Origin: Microbacterium sp. 2FI
Lineage (GTDB): Bacteria > Actinomycetota > Actinomycetes > Actinomycetales > Microbacteriaceae
NCBI RefSeq assembly: GCF_005502885.1
Contig: NZ_SCMR01000009.1
Coordinates: 1 to 64,000 of the forward strand
Length of the DNA stretch: 64,000 bases
Direction of reading: 5' to 3'
A program made the position numbers and the translations under genes. Each line of letters begins with the position of its first letter. Within the stretch, counting starts at the first letter, position 1. Shown here one piece after another: positions 1-8,713 of this stretch. The notes under the pieces are model-generated. The model was given only the letters and a program-made list of their open reading frames with translations. It was not told where the DNA came from and did not search any database.

Positions 1-164
1 GGCGGAGGGGGCGGGCGCGATCGCGCTGGCGGGTGCGATGCCGAGGGTGACGACCATGGCGGCGGTGACGACGGCTGCGATCCCCGAGATGCCGAGCGCG
101 CGCGCAGTTCGTCGAGGACGATCCACGCCCCCACGGCGATCGGCGCGCAGAGCGCGGCGATCAG
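1..164 (-). pseudogene. Frameshifted remnant of a DMT/EamA-type transporter C-terminus (possible)
   Basis: Read on the minus strand, one frame from about position 164 gives LIAALCAPIAVGAWIVLDE. After a GC-repeat stretch near 100-110, a second frame continues as RALGISGIAAVVTAAMVVTLG and runs off the window edge. Joined, the two look like the last helices of an EamA-type permease, in which a conserved Glu ends one helix and the next begins soon after. Neither frame has an upstream start: stops lie near 230. This suggests a truncated and frameshifted remnant, though a sequencing slip in the CG repeat is possible. Positions 165-311 hold nothing else I can support. Confidence 0.3.
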
Positions 165-311
165 CGAACTTCGGAATCGGCACCCCTGCCCCCTACGCAG
201 ATTGCCCCAGAACGACCAGACGGCAACGTCATCGGCGTCTGGTCACCGACAGAGTGGAGTATGGCACTGCAGGCGAGCGCTGTATAGACCTCGTGTCGGA
301 GAGTGTCGCGA

Positions 312-1586
312 CTACGACGGTCCGCGGGCCAGCTGACAGCTGTTCTCGCCCAGCGTCGGGGCTGCGGCATCCGAGACCACGATGCCGAACGGCACGTCTT
401 CGCACGAGGTGTTCGCGATCGACCCGCCCGACTCGCCGCCGTAGATCACGGCCGCCGAACCGCTGCCGCTGATGCGGATGCCGTCCACGATCGGTGCGGC
501 GGCGGCATCCATCTGAAGTCCGACCGATCCTCCCGTGACCGTGCTCGACAGCCACGTCGGCGTCGCCGCGCCGGTCGCCGCGAGCCCGACGGTGTTGTCG
601 GCGAACGTGCTGGCGCTGACCGAGCCGCTCGAGGAATCCAGGAACAGGATGCCGACCTCGCCGTTGCCGGTGAAGGCCGACTCCTCGATGCTCACGCGGT
701 GCCCGCCGGCGACCGCGACGCCGGCCCACCCGTTGCGGTCGAAGACGGACGCGGTGATCTCGAGCGTCGTGCCGCGGCCCGAGCCCTCGTCGCCTTCGGC
801 GGAGAGATATACCCCGGCTCCACCCAGGCCCGCCTCGCCGGCCTTCGCACCGGTGACCCGCACGCCCTTCAGCGCGACGGATGCCGACGGCCCGGCGACC
901 AATCCCGACGCGGGATCGGCGCCGGCGAGCTCGAGCGTGAGGTCTTCGAGCCCGACGAGACTCGCGGTGGCGACGATCAGCGCCGCCTCGGGAGCCGTCG
1001 AGCGGATGGTCGTGGCATCGCGACCCGCCCCGCGGAAGGTCACGCCCTGCAGCAGCACGACGGTGGAGTCGAGTTCGATGATGCCCTCCGGCAGCACGAT
1101 CGTGGTGCCTTCGGCCGCTCGGGCGACGGCGTCGCGGATGTCTTCCTCAGCCGTGAGGATCCACTCCCCCGCCTCGGTGCGCAGGGTTCCGAGGATCGAC
1201 GCCGAGGCGCGGCGCCAGATCGCCTCGGCGATCGGCGTGCCCGGCGCGACCGCCGCGAGGCCCGCCTCGAGCGTCGCGGCGAAGGCCTCCGGGTCGCAGC
1301 CCAGTTCGTCTCGTCTCAGGCGAGCGGCCTCCACCGCGTCGGCGAGCGTGTCGGCCGACTGCGTGGGCGCAGGCTCGGGGGTCGCGGTCGGGCTCACCGC
1401 GGGCTCTTCGTACTCGGCGACGACCGCCTCGACGGCGTCGACGATGCCGGCCGCCGCATCGGCGCACTGCGCCGCGAGTTCGGCCGTCGACAGCGGCGAC
1501 GGCGACGGTGACGCCTCAGGGCTCGCGCTGCAGCCGACGAGCGCGATCGCCACGCCCAGGACGACGATGATGCGCGGCAGGATCAC
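312..1586 (-). CDS. Putative lipoprotein with right-handed parallel beta-helix
   Basis: A 424-residue predicted surface lipoprotein with a GTG start. Residues 1-19 form a signal peptide ending in the lipobox LVGC, followed by a Ser/Pro-rich linker. Residues about 20-160 are helical and Ala/Glu-rich. From about 165 to the end the sequence is a series of short Gly/Ala/Val/Ser strands of the NosD/pectate-lyase-like beta-helix kind, for example GVTFRGAGRDATTI and GNGEVGILFLDSS. No catalytic residues of polysaccharide lyases can be assigned, so it may bind polysaccharide or act structurally at the cell surface. It lies 35 bp downstream of the EamA gene on the same strand. Family type is fairly clear; function is unknown. 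Confidence 0.75.
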   Translation of the reverse strand: MILPRIIVVLGVAIALVGCSASPEASPSPSPLSTAELAAQCADAAAGIVDAVEAVVAEYEEPAVSPTATPEPAPTQSADTLADAVEAARLRRDELGCDPEAFAATLEAGLAAVAPGTPIAEAIWRRASASILGTLRTEAGEWILTAEEDIRDAVARAAEGTTIVLPEGIIELDSTVVLLQGVTFRGAGRDATTIRSTAPEAALIVATASLVGLEDLTLELAGADPASGLVAGPSASVALKGVRVTGAKAGEAGLGGAGVYLSAEGDEGSGRGTTLEITASVFDRNGWAGVAVAGGHRVSIEESAFTGNGEVGILFLDSSSGSVSASTFADNTVGLAATGAATPTWLSSTVTGGSVGLQMDAAAAPIVDGIRISGSGSAAVIYGGESGGSIANTSCEDVPFGIVVSDAAAPTLGENSCQLARGPS

Positions 1587-1620
1587 ACGCGGAGCCTATC
1601 GCCGCGGCGCGGCGCTGCCG

Positions 1621-2685
1621 CTATATGCCGTCGCCAGCATGGGAGTGCCGATGGTGGCTGTCGGGGTAGTGGTCGTGCGTGTGGGTCAGCTCGGCGTGCA
1701 CGTGCGGGTGTCGGTGCCGCGTGCCGGCGGCGACCGGCTCGGGATTCCGATGATCGTGGTGTTCGTCGGGATGCGTGTGCCAGTGGTCGTGCTCGAGCGG
1801 CTCGTGCGTGTGCGGGTGGGCGTGGGTCTCGGTCAGGTGCAGCCACACCCCCAGTGCCATGAGTGCCCCCGCGACGACGAGGGGCACGGTGACCGGGTCG
1901 CCCATCGCGATCGCCAGCAGCGCGCCGAAGAAGGGCGCGATCGAGAAGTACGCGCCCGCACGCGCCGTGCCGATGTGGCGCAGCGCCACGATGAACAGCA
2001 CGAGCGAGATCCCGTAGGCGAGGAGGCCGGTCAGCATCGCCGCGCCGACGTTCGCGATCGGGGGCAGCGACGCTCCGAGCGCGAAGGCGATCGTGAGGTT
2101 CACGGGTCCCGCGACGAGACCCTTGACCGCGGCGAGCCACGTGGCGTCGTGGAGGGCGACCTTGCGCGTGAGGTTGTTGTCGATGCCCCACGCCAGGCAC
2201 GCGCCGAGGATCGCGGCCGCCGGAAGGATTCCGGCGAAGTCGGCCTGACCCGGCCACGAGAGCACCACGGCGCCGGCGATGATCGCGGCCACTCCGAGCG
2301 CGATGCGCCGGTCGAAGTTCTCGCGGAACACGAACCACGCCAGGAGCGCCGTGGCGACGCCTTCGGCATTGAGAAGGAGGGAGGCACCGGATGCCGGCAT
2401 CCCGGCAAGTCCGAACATCAGCAGCACCGGCCCGATGATTCCGCCGAAGACCACCGCTCCCGCGAGGGGTGCGATCTCGCGCCGCTCGAGCCGCACGCGC
2501 GGGGTGCGGCGAACCGCGCGGTAGACGCCGAGCCCGACGCCCGAGCCGACATAGAGGAGGCCGGCCAGCATCCACGGGCTCACATCGTCGAGGAGGATCT
2601 TGGCGACCGGCGTGCCCGCGCCGAAGAGGACCGCCGCGACGAGCGCGGCCTGCACTCCGGGGTTGCGCAGTGAGGTCAGCCGCAT
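1621..2685 (-). CDS. EamA/DMT family transporter with His-rich C-terminal tail
   Basis: A 354-residue integral membrane protein of the drug/metabolite transporter superfamily. About ten hydrophobic helices form two EamA repeats, roughly residues 10-140 and 155-280. Typical signatures include an Asn/Glu-containing loop (LLLNAEGVATALLAW) and FRENFDRR after helix four. The tail from about residue 283 to 354 is unusual: 23 of roughly 72 residues are His, as in HAHPHTHEP and HDHWHTHPDEHHDH. This implies metal binding, for example Zn, Ni or Co, at the cytoplasmic face, but the substrate is not known. The ATG is preceded by GGAG. No metal-responsive regulator is adjacent. Confidence 0.85.
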   Translation of the reverse strand: MRLTSLRNPGVQAALVAAVLFGAGTPVAKILLDDVSPWMLAGLLYVGSGVGLGVYRAVRRTPRVRLERREIAPLAGAVVFGGIIGPVLLMFGLAGMPASGASLLLNAEGVATALLAWFVFRENFDRRIALGVAAIIAGAVVLSWPGQADFAGILPAAAILGACLAWGIDNNLTRKVALHDATWLAAVKGLVAGPVNLTIAFALGASLPPIANVGAAMLTGLLAYGISLVLFIVALRHIGTARAGAYFSIAPFFGALLAIAMGDPVTVPLVVAGALMALGVWLHLTETHAHPHTHEPLEHDHWHTHPDEHHDHRNPEPVAAGTRHRHPHVHAELTHTHDHYPDSHHRHSHAGDGI

Positions 2686-2724
2686 GGCTCCAGGCTACGC
2701 GCGGGGCGCCGGCGCGGCACCCCG

Positions 2725-3708
2725 CTACGAGGCCTCGTGGACGTCGCGGGCCTTGAGCGTCCGGAAGGTCGTGACCGGGTGCGTCGCCACCACGATCTTG
2801 CCGCGCGCGTGCAGCCGCGCGAGGTCGGCGTACGCCTCGGCGATGTCGGTCAGCGGGTAGAGCCCCGAGATGAGCAGCGTGAAGGCGTGCAGCCGCGCGA
2901 GCTCGGTCACGCGCACCAGCAGGTCGGTGCCGAAGGCGACCGCCTCGGGGTCGCCCTGCAGCAGCCGCAGCTCCAGCATCCGTCGGTCGTCGCTCGAGCG
3001 GTAGCGGTGGGGCGGCACGTCGAGCGCCGCGGCGAGGTCGCGACCGTCCTTTCCGAAGTTGTCGATCATCGCGGTCACCGGCCGGCCGGCGGCACGGCGG
3101 ATCCGCTCCTCGAGGCCGTCGCCGTACTTCACCGGGGTGATCCCGAGCTGGCGCAGGTAGTCGAAGTTGCGCTCGCCGCACGTGCCGATCACCCGCGCCC
3201 CACGGTGCTTCGCGAGCTGCGCCTCGATGCTGCCCACGCCACCGGCAGCCGCCGAGACGACGATCGTGTCTCCCGCGCCGATGCGCAGCTCGTCGAGCGT
3301 TCCGAGCGCGGTGGCCCCGGCGAGGTAGAGCCCGCCGGCGGTCTCCCACGTCACCTCGCGGGGCTTGGGGACGAGCACGCGGTCGGACACGTTCAGGTAC
3401 GTCGCATGCGCTCCGCTGGAGACGTGCCCGATGACGTCCGACCCGACGGCGAAGCCGGCGACCTCAGCACCGCGTGCGACGACGACGCCGGCGAAGTCGC
3501 TCCCCGATCGCCGCGGCCACTCCTCGTCCCATTCGGTCTCGCTGCCGCTGCGGATGAATCCGTCGATGTGACTGAGGCCCGACGAGATCACCTCGACCGT
3601 CACCTCGCGCGGTCCCGGCCTCGGCAGGTCCCTCGTGCGCATCTGGAGCACCTCGGCATCGCCGAAGGCCTCGTACTCGACCACCGTCGTCTGTCCTGGA
3701 ACGCGCAT
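2725..3708 (-). CDS. NADPH:quinone oxidoreductase-like MDR protein, zinc-independent
   Basis: A 327-residue medium-chain dehydrogenase/reductase. A GroES-like fold occupies about residues 5-115, followed by a Rossmann domain with the AAAGGVGS nucleotide-binding loop near residue 145. The Cys/His ligands of zinc alcohol dehydrogenases are absent, so it resembles quinone or enone reductases that use NADPH. The ATG at 3708 has a strong GGAGGAG site 6-7 nt upstream, which decides it over longer upstream reading. The gene is separated from DUF1206 by a terminator and appears to be its own unit. Substrate is unknown. Confidence 0.8.
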   Translation of the reverse strand: MRVPGQTTVVEYEAFGDAEVLQMRTRDLPRPGPREVTVEVISSGLSHIDGFIRSGSETEWDEEWPRRSGSDFAGVVVARGAEVAGFAVGSDVIGHVSSGAHATYLNVSDRVLVPKPREVTWETAGGLYLAGATALGTLDELRIGAGDTIVVSAAAGGVGSIEAQLAKHRGARVIGTCGERNFDYLRQLGITPVKYGDGLEERIRRAAGRPVTAMIDNFGKDGRDLAAALDVPPHRYRSSDDRRMLELRLLQGDPEAVAFGTDLLVRVTELARLHAFTLLISGLYPLTDIAEAYADLARLHARGKIVVATHPVTTFRTLKARDVHEAS

Positions 3709-3748
3709 CGCGACTCCTCCGCACTCTTCGCTGAGCTGCTGACGGAGA

Positions 3749-3784
3749 AACCCCGTCGTGGAGTTGTTCGTCCACGACGGGGTT
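3749..3784 (-). terminator. Intrinsic terminator downstream of the DUF1206 gene
   Basis: A perfect 14-bp inverted repeat (AACCCCGTCGTGGA and its complement) encloses an 8-nt loop. The AA...TT ends give short T runs on both strands, so it may work in either direction. It lies between the DUF1206 stop at 3819 and the MDR start at 3708. Confidence 0.85.
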
Positions 3785-3818
3785 CTTGGATGCACGCGGG
3801 GGCCGGATGCCGAGCGTG

Positions 3819-4619
3819 CTACATCTTCGCGTACCGCGCACGGGCGAAGCAGAAGATGCCGTAGGTCACGAGACCCGCACCCACGATCCAGAGGATGATC
3901 GGGCCGAACGGGAGCGCGGCGAGGGCGTGGAGCGCGGCATCCAGCCCCCCGGCGCTCTCGGGGTCGTTCGTGAGTGCGGCAACGACGAAGAGGATGCCGG
4001 TGACGCCGATGGCGATGCCCTTTGCGACGTACCCGACCACGCCGAAGGTGACGATGCCCTTCCGGGCGTCGCCGGCGGGCAGGTCGAGGTGCTTCTCGAA
4101 CGCCTTGGTGATGCCGCGCACGATGAACGCGATGCCGATGGCGGCGACGCCGAGGCCGACGAGCACCAGCAGGAACACCCCGCCCGGCGTCGCCAGAAGC
4201 TTCGCGCTGAAGGTCTGCGACGACTCGGACGAGTCGGACTGACCGCCGAGCGCGTAGATGAGGGCGGTCGCCGCGATCGCGATGTAGGCGACCGCGGTGC
4301 CCAGGAACTTGAGGCGGTGACCCCACTTCTTCTTCGTGTCGGGGTCGCGCTCGAGGAACGCCTCGGCGATCTGCCAGATCGCGAGCGCGGTGAGCCCGAG
4401 CACGATGATCCACAGCAGGAAGACGCCGAACGGCGTCTGCTGGATCTGCGCCAGTGCACCGCCCTGGTCGGCTTCACCTCCTCCGCCGGTGGCGACCGAG
4501 ACGGCGAGCACGCCGATGAGGATATGGAGGATGCCGAGGACGACGTAGCCGATGCGTGCGATCACGCGGAAGACGGTCGAATCCTGCGCGGCGCGCGCCG
4601 CGGACGAGGGGGCGTTCAT
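3819..4619 (-). CDS. DUF1206 domain membrane protein
   Basis: A 266-residue membrane protein of the actinobacterial DUF1206 family. It contains three repeats, each with two transmembrane helices. Repeat openings are recognisable as ARIGYVVLGILHILIG, HRLKFLGTAVAYIAIA and FGVVGYVAKGIAIGVTG, spaced about 80-90 residues apart. I chose the ATG at 4619 (MNAPSS) because upstream sequence reads as low-complexity Arg-rich residues from a TTG codon. No clear ribosome site precedes either. No biochemical role is established for the family. A strong terminator follows. Confidence 0.85.
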   Translation of the reverse strand: MNAPSSAARAAQDSTVFRVIARIGYVVLGILHILIGVLAVSVATGGGGEADQGGALAQIQQTPFGVFLLWIIVLGLTALAIWQIAEAFLERDPDTKKKWGHRLKFLGTAVAYIAIAATALIYALGGQSDSSESSQTFSAKLLATPGGVFLLVLVGLGVAAIGIAFIVRGITKAFEKHLDLPAGDARKGIVTFGVVGYVAKGIAIGVTGILFVVAALTNDPESAGGLDAALHALAALPFGPIILWIVGAGLVTYGIFCFARARYAKM

Positions 4620-4695
4620 AGCCGAAGCGTATGCCCTGCCGGCACCCTCACGGGGGGCCTTGCGCCGGGAGGCTCCGACGTGCAATACGCCGGGC

Positions 4696-5385
4696 TCACG
4701 TATCGAGGGTCACTGCTCTCGCCCGGACCGCGCGCCGGTCTCGCACGGCCTCGACCGCGCACCACACGAGGGTCGCCACTGCGATCCCCTCCAAGAGCCC
4801 CGCGACCACGTCGCTCAGCCAGTGCGCGTGCAGGTACGTGCGGCTCCACATCATCAGCACGACCCACAGGGCCCCGCCCACCCAGACGTACCAGCGCCGC
4901 AGCAGCAGGCCGAGCGTGACGGCGACCGTCGTCGCGACGGCGGTGTGACCCGAGGGGAACGATGTCGCGACGCTCTCGGCGAGCGAGTCCACCGGCCGCA
5001 GCCGCGCGATCACGGCGGCCATCGGGGCCCCGATCGCGACGACGACGACGATCGCGATCGCGACGTTCGCGGCATCCCACGGCCTCTTCCGCCAAAGGAA
5101 GAGGACGACGATCAGGATGCCGATCACGATCATTCCGATCGTGCCGCCGACCACGGCGGGGATCCACGCGATCAGCACACCGGCATCGGTGAGGATCGCG
5201 TGCATCTGCGAGTTCCACCACACGTCGATCGCGAGCGGCGCGTGATCGTCGATGGCAACCACGAACCGCAGGATGACGAAGGCCACCGTCGCCGAGATGC
5301 CGACGACGAGTGCGATCATGCGGCGGGCATCGGGTTCGGGAGCGGGGTCGAGCGCGGACGTCGGTGGCGGCGCTGGTTCGGTCAT
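4696..5385 (-). CDS. PAP2-family membrane phosphatase
   Basis: A 229-residue, six-helix PAP2-type phosphatase that would hydrolyse lipid phosphates or pyrophosphates at the membrane. Phosphatase motif 2 (PSGH, residues 144-147) and motif 3 (SRTYLHAHWLSD, 181-192, with the catalytic His and Asp) are intact. Motif 1 is reduced to ARLRP near 127-131 and lacks the usual Lys. That is seen in divergent members and leaves the exact substrate open; undecaprenyl-pyrophosphate or phosphatidate-type lipids are possible. It is not clearly operonic with the catabolic genes that follow. Confidence 0.85.
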   Translation of the reverse strand: MTEPAPPPTSALDPAPEPDARRMIALVVGISATVAFVILRFVVAIDDHAPLAIDVWWNSQMHAILTDAGVLIAWIPAVVGGTIGMIVIGILIVVLFLWRKRPWDAANVAIAIVVVVAIGAPMAAVIARLRPVDSLAESVATSFPSGHTAVATTVAVTLGLLLRRWYVWVGGALWVVLMMWSRTYLHAHWLSDVVAGLLEGIAVATLVWCAVEAVRDRRAVRARAVTLDT

Positions 5386-5441
5386 CGTCCGATGGTGTCA
5401 GATCGAGGGCCGCGAGACGAAACGATCCGAGGCCTCGCCGA

Positions 5442-5777
5442 TCAGGCGATGTAGTCCACGTGCCCGTACGGCGTGACCGCAGCGCGGTACTGCTCGACGA
5501 GGTCCCGCCAGCCGACCTCGTGACTGTAGACCGCCTCGATGAAATGCCAGAGCAGGTACGGATGGGCGCCCAGCGCATACAGCGCCGCGTAGTCGCGAGT
5601 GGCGAAAGCCGACCGCTCGGGCGGCGAGAGGACCCGATCGTCCGAGGGGAGATCGGAGCGCCCCGCCTCCGCCAGCCATGCGTCGACGAAGGCTCCGGGG
5701 TCGGCGACGTAGGCGGCCACCGCCCGGTCGCTCATCTCCACTGCGCGCATGAACTTGCCCAGCATGTACTTGCTCAT
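5442..5777 (-). CDS. LigA-like small subunit of extradiol ring-cleavage dioxygenase
   Basis: A 111-residue protein resembling the alpha (LigA) subunit of class III extradiol dioxygenases. These small helical proteins cap the active site of LigB. Family features are the start SKYMLGKFMRAVEMSD, a central FATRDYAALYALGAHPYLLWHF segment carrying the expected G-x-HP, and a short C-terminus. The ATG at 5777 overlaps the ligB-like stop by 4 nt and is preceded by GGAAGGAG inside ligB. This indicates coupled translation of alpha and beta chains. It is the last gene of the 9.7-5.4 kb operon. Confidence 0.8.
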   Translation of the reverse strand: MSKYMLGKFMRAVEMSDRAVAAYVADPGAFVDAWLAEAGRSDLPSDDRVLSPPERSAFATRDYAALYALGAHPYLLWHFIEAVYSHEVGWRDLVEQYRAAVTPYGHVDYIA

Positions 5778-6622
5778 CGGGGCTCCTTCCAGAGGAAGAA
5801 CGGACTCGACGCGAACCTCGACTCCGTCGCCTCGGCGAAATCCGCGGGACGCCCGCCCATGGCCGCCAGCGCCGCGATGACGTTCACGTACTGGTAGGTG
5901 ACGTTCCCCGCCGCCATGATGCGGTCGTAGCGGCATCCGTGGATCGCCGCCTCGAGGTCGCCGTCCCGCATCCATCCGACCGCTTCCGCGTCGAACGCGG
6001 GGTCGGGCGATCCGTGACCCAGGAACTGCCGGGGTCCCCCGATGTCGGTGGCCATGTGGCCGGACGTGATGAGGGCGACGCGCGCATCCGACTCCCACCG
6101 CTCGACGGTGGCGCGAAGGTGCTCGCCGAGGGCAGCGAAGCGACGCGGGCTGGGCAGCGGCGGCAGGGCGGCGTTCACGTGGATGGGCACGACCGGGATG
6201 TCGAGCGCGGGCGTGAGGTACTGCAGCGGAATGATGAATCCGTGGTCGAGGCGCCATTCATGGCTCACCGCGAAGTCGATCGCCTCGGTCAGCACCTCGC
6301 GCCCGGTGATGAGATCGGCGAGTTCACGATGACCGGTGACCTCGACGTACTCCATGCCGAACGTGCGGACCTCGTTCTCGTAGGTGCCGTGGTAGCTCTC
6401 CGCCTTGCCGACGACGAAGGCGGGTGAGTTGTCGGCGTAGAACTGCCGGATGTGATCGGTGCCGATCTCGATGATCACATCGACGCCGAGGTCCTCGATC
6501 GTCGTGCCGATGAGGTCGAAGTTCGCCCGGACCCCGACGAGGTCGTCGGGCATGGGCTCGACCATCGCCCGCCAGAGAAGCGGATTGTGCGGCGTCGCCG
6601 CAGCCATCACCAGTTCTGCCAT
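5774..6622 (-). CDS. LigB-like class III extradiol dioxygenase, catalytic subunit
   Basis: A 282-residue non-haem Fe(II) dioxygenase of the LigB superfamily, which opens a catecholic ring next to the diol. Expected metal ligands are visible: His12 in TPHNP and His57 in GTDHIRQF, with a candidate Glu in the C-terminal third. Residues around SHEWRLDHG (about 119-127) match the active-site His region. The ring substrate cannot be told from sequence; protocatechuate-, gallate- or hydroxylated heteroaromatic-type substrates are possible. GAGGAGAG precedes the ATG. It is operonic with the LigA-like subunit, an amidohydrolase and a CoA-transferase. Confidence 0.85.
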   Translation of the reverse strand: MAELVMAAATPHNPLLWRAMVEPMPDDLVGVRANFDLIGTTIEDLGVDVIIEIGTDHIRQFYADNSPAFVVGKAESYHGTYENEVRTFGMEYVEVTGHRELADLITGREVLTEAIDFAVSHEWRLDHGFIIPLQYLTPALDIPVVPIHVNAALPPLPSPRRFAALGEHLRATVERWESDARVALITSGHMATDIGGPRQFLGHGSPDPAFDAEAVGWMRDGDLEAAIHGCRYDRIMAAGNVTYQYVNVIAALAAMGGRPADFAEATESRFASSPFFLWKEPR

Positions 6623-6637
6623 GGTGTGCTCTCCTCC

Positions 6638-7504
6638 TCAGATGCCGAAAAGTCTGCGCGCGTTGTCGAGCAGGATCTTCTGCCGCGACTCCGCTTTCAC
6701 GGGCAGCGCGTCGAATTCCTCGAGCCACCGCTCGGGAGTCATCACGGGCCAGTCCGATCCGAAGAGCACGCGATCGCTGATGAGGGAGTCCGCGTAGCGG
6801 ACGACCTCGGGGGGCAGATACTTCGGCGCCCACCCCGACAGGTCGAGATACACGTTCGACTTGTGCCACACCATGGCGAGGTTGTCCAGGTGCCAGGGCC
6901 ACGCGGGGTGAGCGCTGATGATGTTGAGCTCGGGGAACTCGGCTGCGACGTCGTCGATGTACGGCACCGGGCGCGCGTTCTCGAGGCGATACCCGCCGCC
7001 GCCCGGGGTGCCGGCACCGGCGCCCGGGAAGCCCGAGTGGAACATGACCACCAGCCCGAGCTCGGCGCACACCTCCCAGATCGGGAAGAACCGGCGATCG
7101 TTCGGGAGGAACTTCTGCCGTGCCGGGTTGAGTTCGCCGACGCCCTTGATGCCGTACTCCGCGTGCATGCGGCGGATCTCGGCGACCGCGGCCTCGCCCT
7201 TCCACGGATCGATGCCGGCGAAGGCGATGAAGGCGTCGGGATGATCGGCCTGCGCCTTGCCGAGCAGATCGTTCGGCGCCCCCTTGATCCCCGAAGTCGT
7301 CTCGGAGTCGGAGTTGACGATGACCGCCATCATCCTGAGGTCCCGGTATCGATCCGCCTGCTCCGCGAAGGATACGACCGGGCGCTCCCGGCCGAAGTGC
7401 TTGGCCATCTCGAGATGGCGGGAGCCCATCGCCGCGAGGAACTCCTCGGTCTGGGGGTGGGTGTGAACGTCGATCGCGCGGAGATCCCGGGGAATGCTCA
7501 CCAT
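6638..7504 (-). CDS. Amidohydrolase-2 (ACMSD-like) family hydrolase or decarboxylase
   Basis: A 288-residue metal-dependent TIM-barrel protein of the amidohydrolase 2 family, which contains non-hydrolytic decarboxylases as well as hydrolases. It carries the N-terminal metal motif DVHTH (about residues 12-16), MFHSGFPGAG, an AHPAWPW His and the C-terminal GSDWP Asp motif. It could act on the ring-cleavage product of the neighbouring dioxygenase by hydration, decarboxylation or hydrolysis. It is distinct from the ACMSD of the 3-hydroxyanthranilate operon at 28-29 kb. The ATG at 7504 has GAGAGGAG upstream and overlaps the preceding stop by 7 nt. Confidence 0.82.
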   Translation of the reverse strand: MVSIPRDLRAIDVHTHPQTEEFLAAMGSRHLEMAKHFGRERPVVSFAEQADRYRDLRMMAVIVNSDSETTSGIKGAPNDLLGKAQADHPDAFIAFAGIDPWKGEAAVAEIRRMHAEYGIKGVGELNPARQKFLPNDRRFFPIWEVCAELGLVVMFHSGFPGAGAGTPGGGGYRLENARPVPYIDDVAAEFPELNIISAHPAWPWHLDNLAMVWHKSNVYLDLSGWAPKYLPPEVVRYADSLISDRVLFGSDWPVMTPERWLEEFDALPVKAESRQKILLDNARRLFGI

Positions 7505-8649
7505 GCGCTCCTCTCGTGGGCGTCGAGCTGCGGAGCGGCTCGATAGTCGGGACGCCCGCTCACCGAGAATCCGGCGCTGTGGACGGGAACGCGCAGCGGC
7601 TCGCCGTTCGGCCCGTCGATCTGCTCCACCAGACCCATGGAGGCGATCTGGGGGTCGTCGAAGAGATCGGCCACCGTGTTGAGCGGGCCGTGCGGGATAT
7701 CGTGCTCGAGAAGACGCGCCAGCCAGTGCTCGCGCGGTCGCGCCGACGTGATGCTCTTGAGCTCGACGTCGAGCTCGTCGTAGTGGCGCACGCGCGCCTC
7801 GCGTGTCACGAAGCGAGGATCCTCGGCGAGGTCCGGCCGCTCGAGCACCGCGAGGAGGCCCACCCAGAACTTCTCCGGTACCGAGAGATGGACGACGAAG
7901 GCGCCGCCGTCCGAGCCGACGCACGCGAACGCCTGCGCACGTCGCGGTCGGGAATCGGGCTGCGCGACCTGCCCCGTCTCGAGGTACGTCGAGGATGCCT
8001 CGGTGAGGAAGTCGATCAGAGATCCCACCATCGAGATCTCGACGTGCTCGCCGGTGCCCCGACGATCTCGTGCGTGGAGCGCCGCGAGGATCGCCTGCAC
8101 GGCGGCAGCGCCCGAGAGCAGGTCTGAGAAGGCAGGACCCAGGGGGCGGAGGATCGACGCCGGAACGACCTGGCTGTACATGCCGCCGACGGCCGAGATC
8201 ACCGTGTCGTAGGCGGGCCGGGTCGCGTAGGGACCGGTCGGACCGAACCCCGTGATCGAACACGACACGATGCGAGGGTTGCGCGCGCTCAGCGCTTCCG
8301 GCCCGAAGCCCAGCCGTCGTGCGACGCCCGGACGGAAGTTCTCGATGAGCACATCGGCGGTGGTCGCAAGATCGAGGAGGTACTCGAGGCCCTCGGCCGA
8401 CTTGAGATCGAGGACGACGCCGCGCTTGTTGCGGTTGTATGCCGAGAACTGCGGACTCATGAGGCCGCCGCCCTCCCAGCGACGCATCGGATCCCCCTCA
8501 GCGGATTCGACCTTGATCACATCGGCGCCGAGATCCGCCAGCACCTTGGCTGCGTACGGTCCGGAGATGTACTGTCCGACCTCGATCACGCGGACACCGG
8601 CGAGGGGTCCGGCTGCGGGGTGGTGCGGCTCGCCGTGCTCTGCCGTCAT
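7498..8649 (-). CDS. CaiB/BaiF family CoA-transferase
   Basis: A 383-residue type III CoA-transferase that moves CoA between acyl-CoA and a carboxylic acid by way of an aspartyl-CoA intermediate. The N-terminal GVRVIEVGQYISGPYAAKVL fold, the KVE-x-x-x-GDPMRRW strand and the NRNKRGVVLDLK segment are characteristic. The nucleophilic Asp is expected in the AFSDLLSGAAAVQ segment. The donor and acceptor acids are unknown; context suggests activation of a ring-derived acid. The ATG at 8649 has an AGGAGAAGG ribosome site. The stop overlaps the downstream amidohydrolase start. Confidence 0.85.
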   Translation of the reverse strand: MTAEHGEPHHPAAGPLAGVRVIEVGQYISGPYAAKVLADLGADVIKVESAEGDPMRRWEGGGLMSPQFSAYNRNKRGVVLDLKSAEGLEYLLDLATTADVLIENFRPGVARRLGFGPEALSARNPRIVSCSITGFGPTGPYATRPAYDTVISAVGGMYSQVVPASILRPLGPAFSDLLSGAAAVQAILAALHARDRRGTGEHVEISMVGSLIDFLTEASSTYLETGQVAQPDSRPRRAQAFACVGSDGGAFVVHLSVPEKFWVGLLAVLERPDLAEDPRFVTREARVRHYDELDVELKSITSARPREHWLARLLEHDIPHGPLNTVADLFDDPQIASMGLVEQIDGPNGEPLRVPVHSAGFSVSGRPDYRAAPQLDAHERSAW

Positions 8650-8713
8650 CTGACCTTCTCCTGTCGGGGTTCGGTGCGTCGCCTGCGCGCCATTGTCCAT
8701 CGTCGCTCGGGTA

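Noticed and set aside
535..2673. Long plus-strand open frame opposite the lipoprotein and EamA genes, and similar long antisense frames elsewhere (for example 27.5-28.3 and 53.3-54.9 kb)
   Set aside because: They are low-complexity Arg/Ala/Ser/Pro sequences produced by GC skew opposite real genes. None has domains, ribosome sites or sensible operon position.
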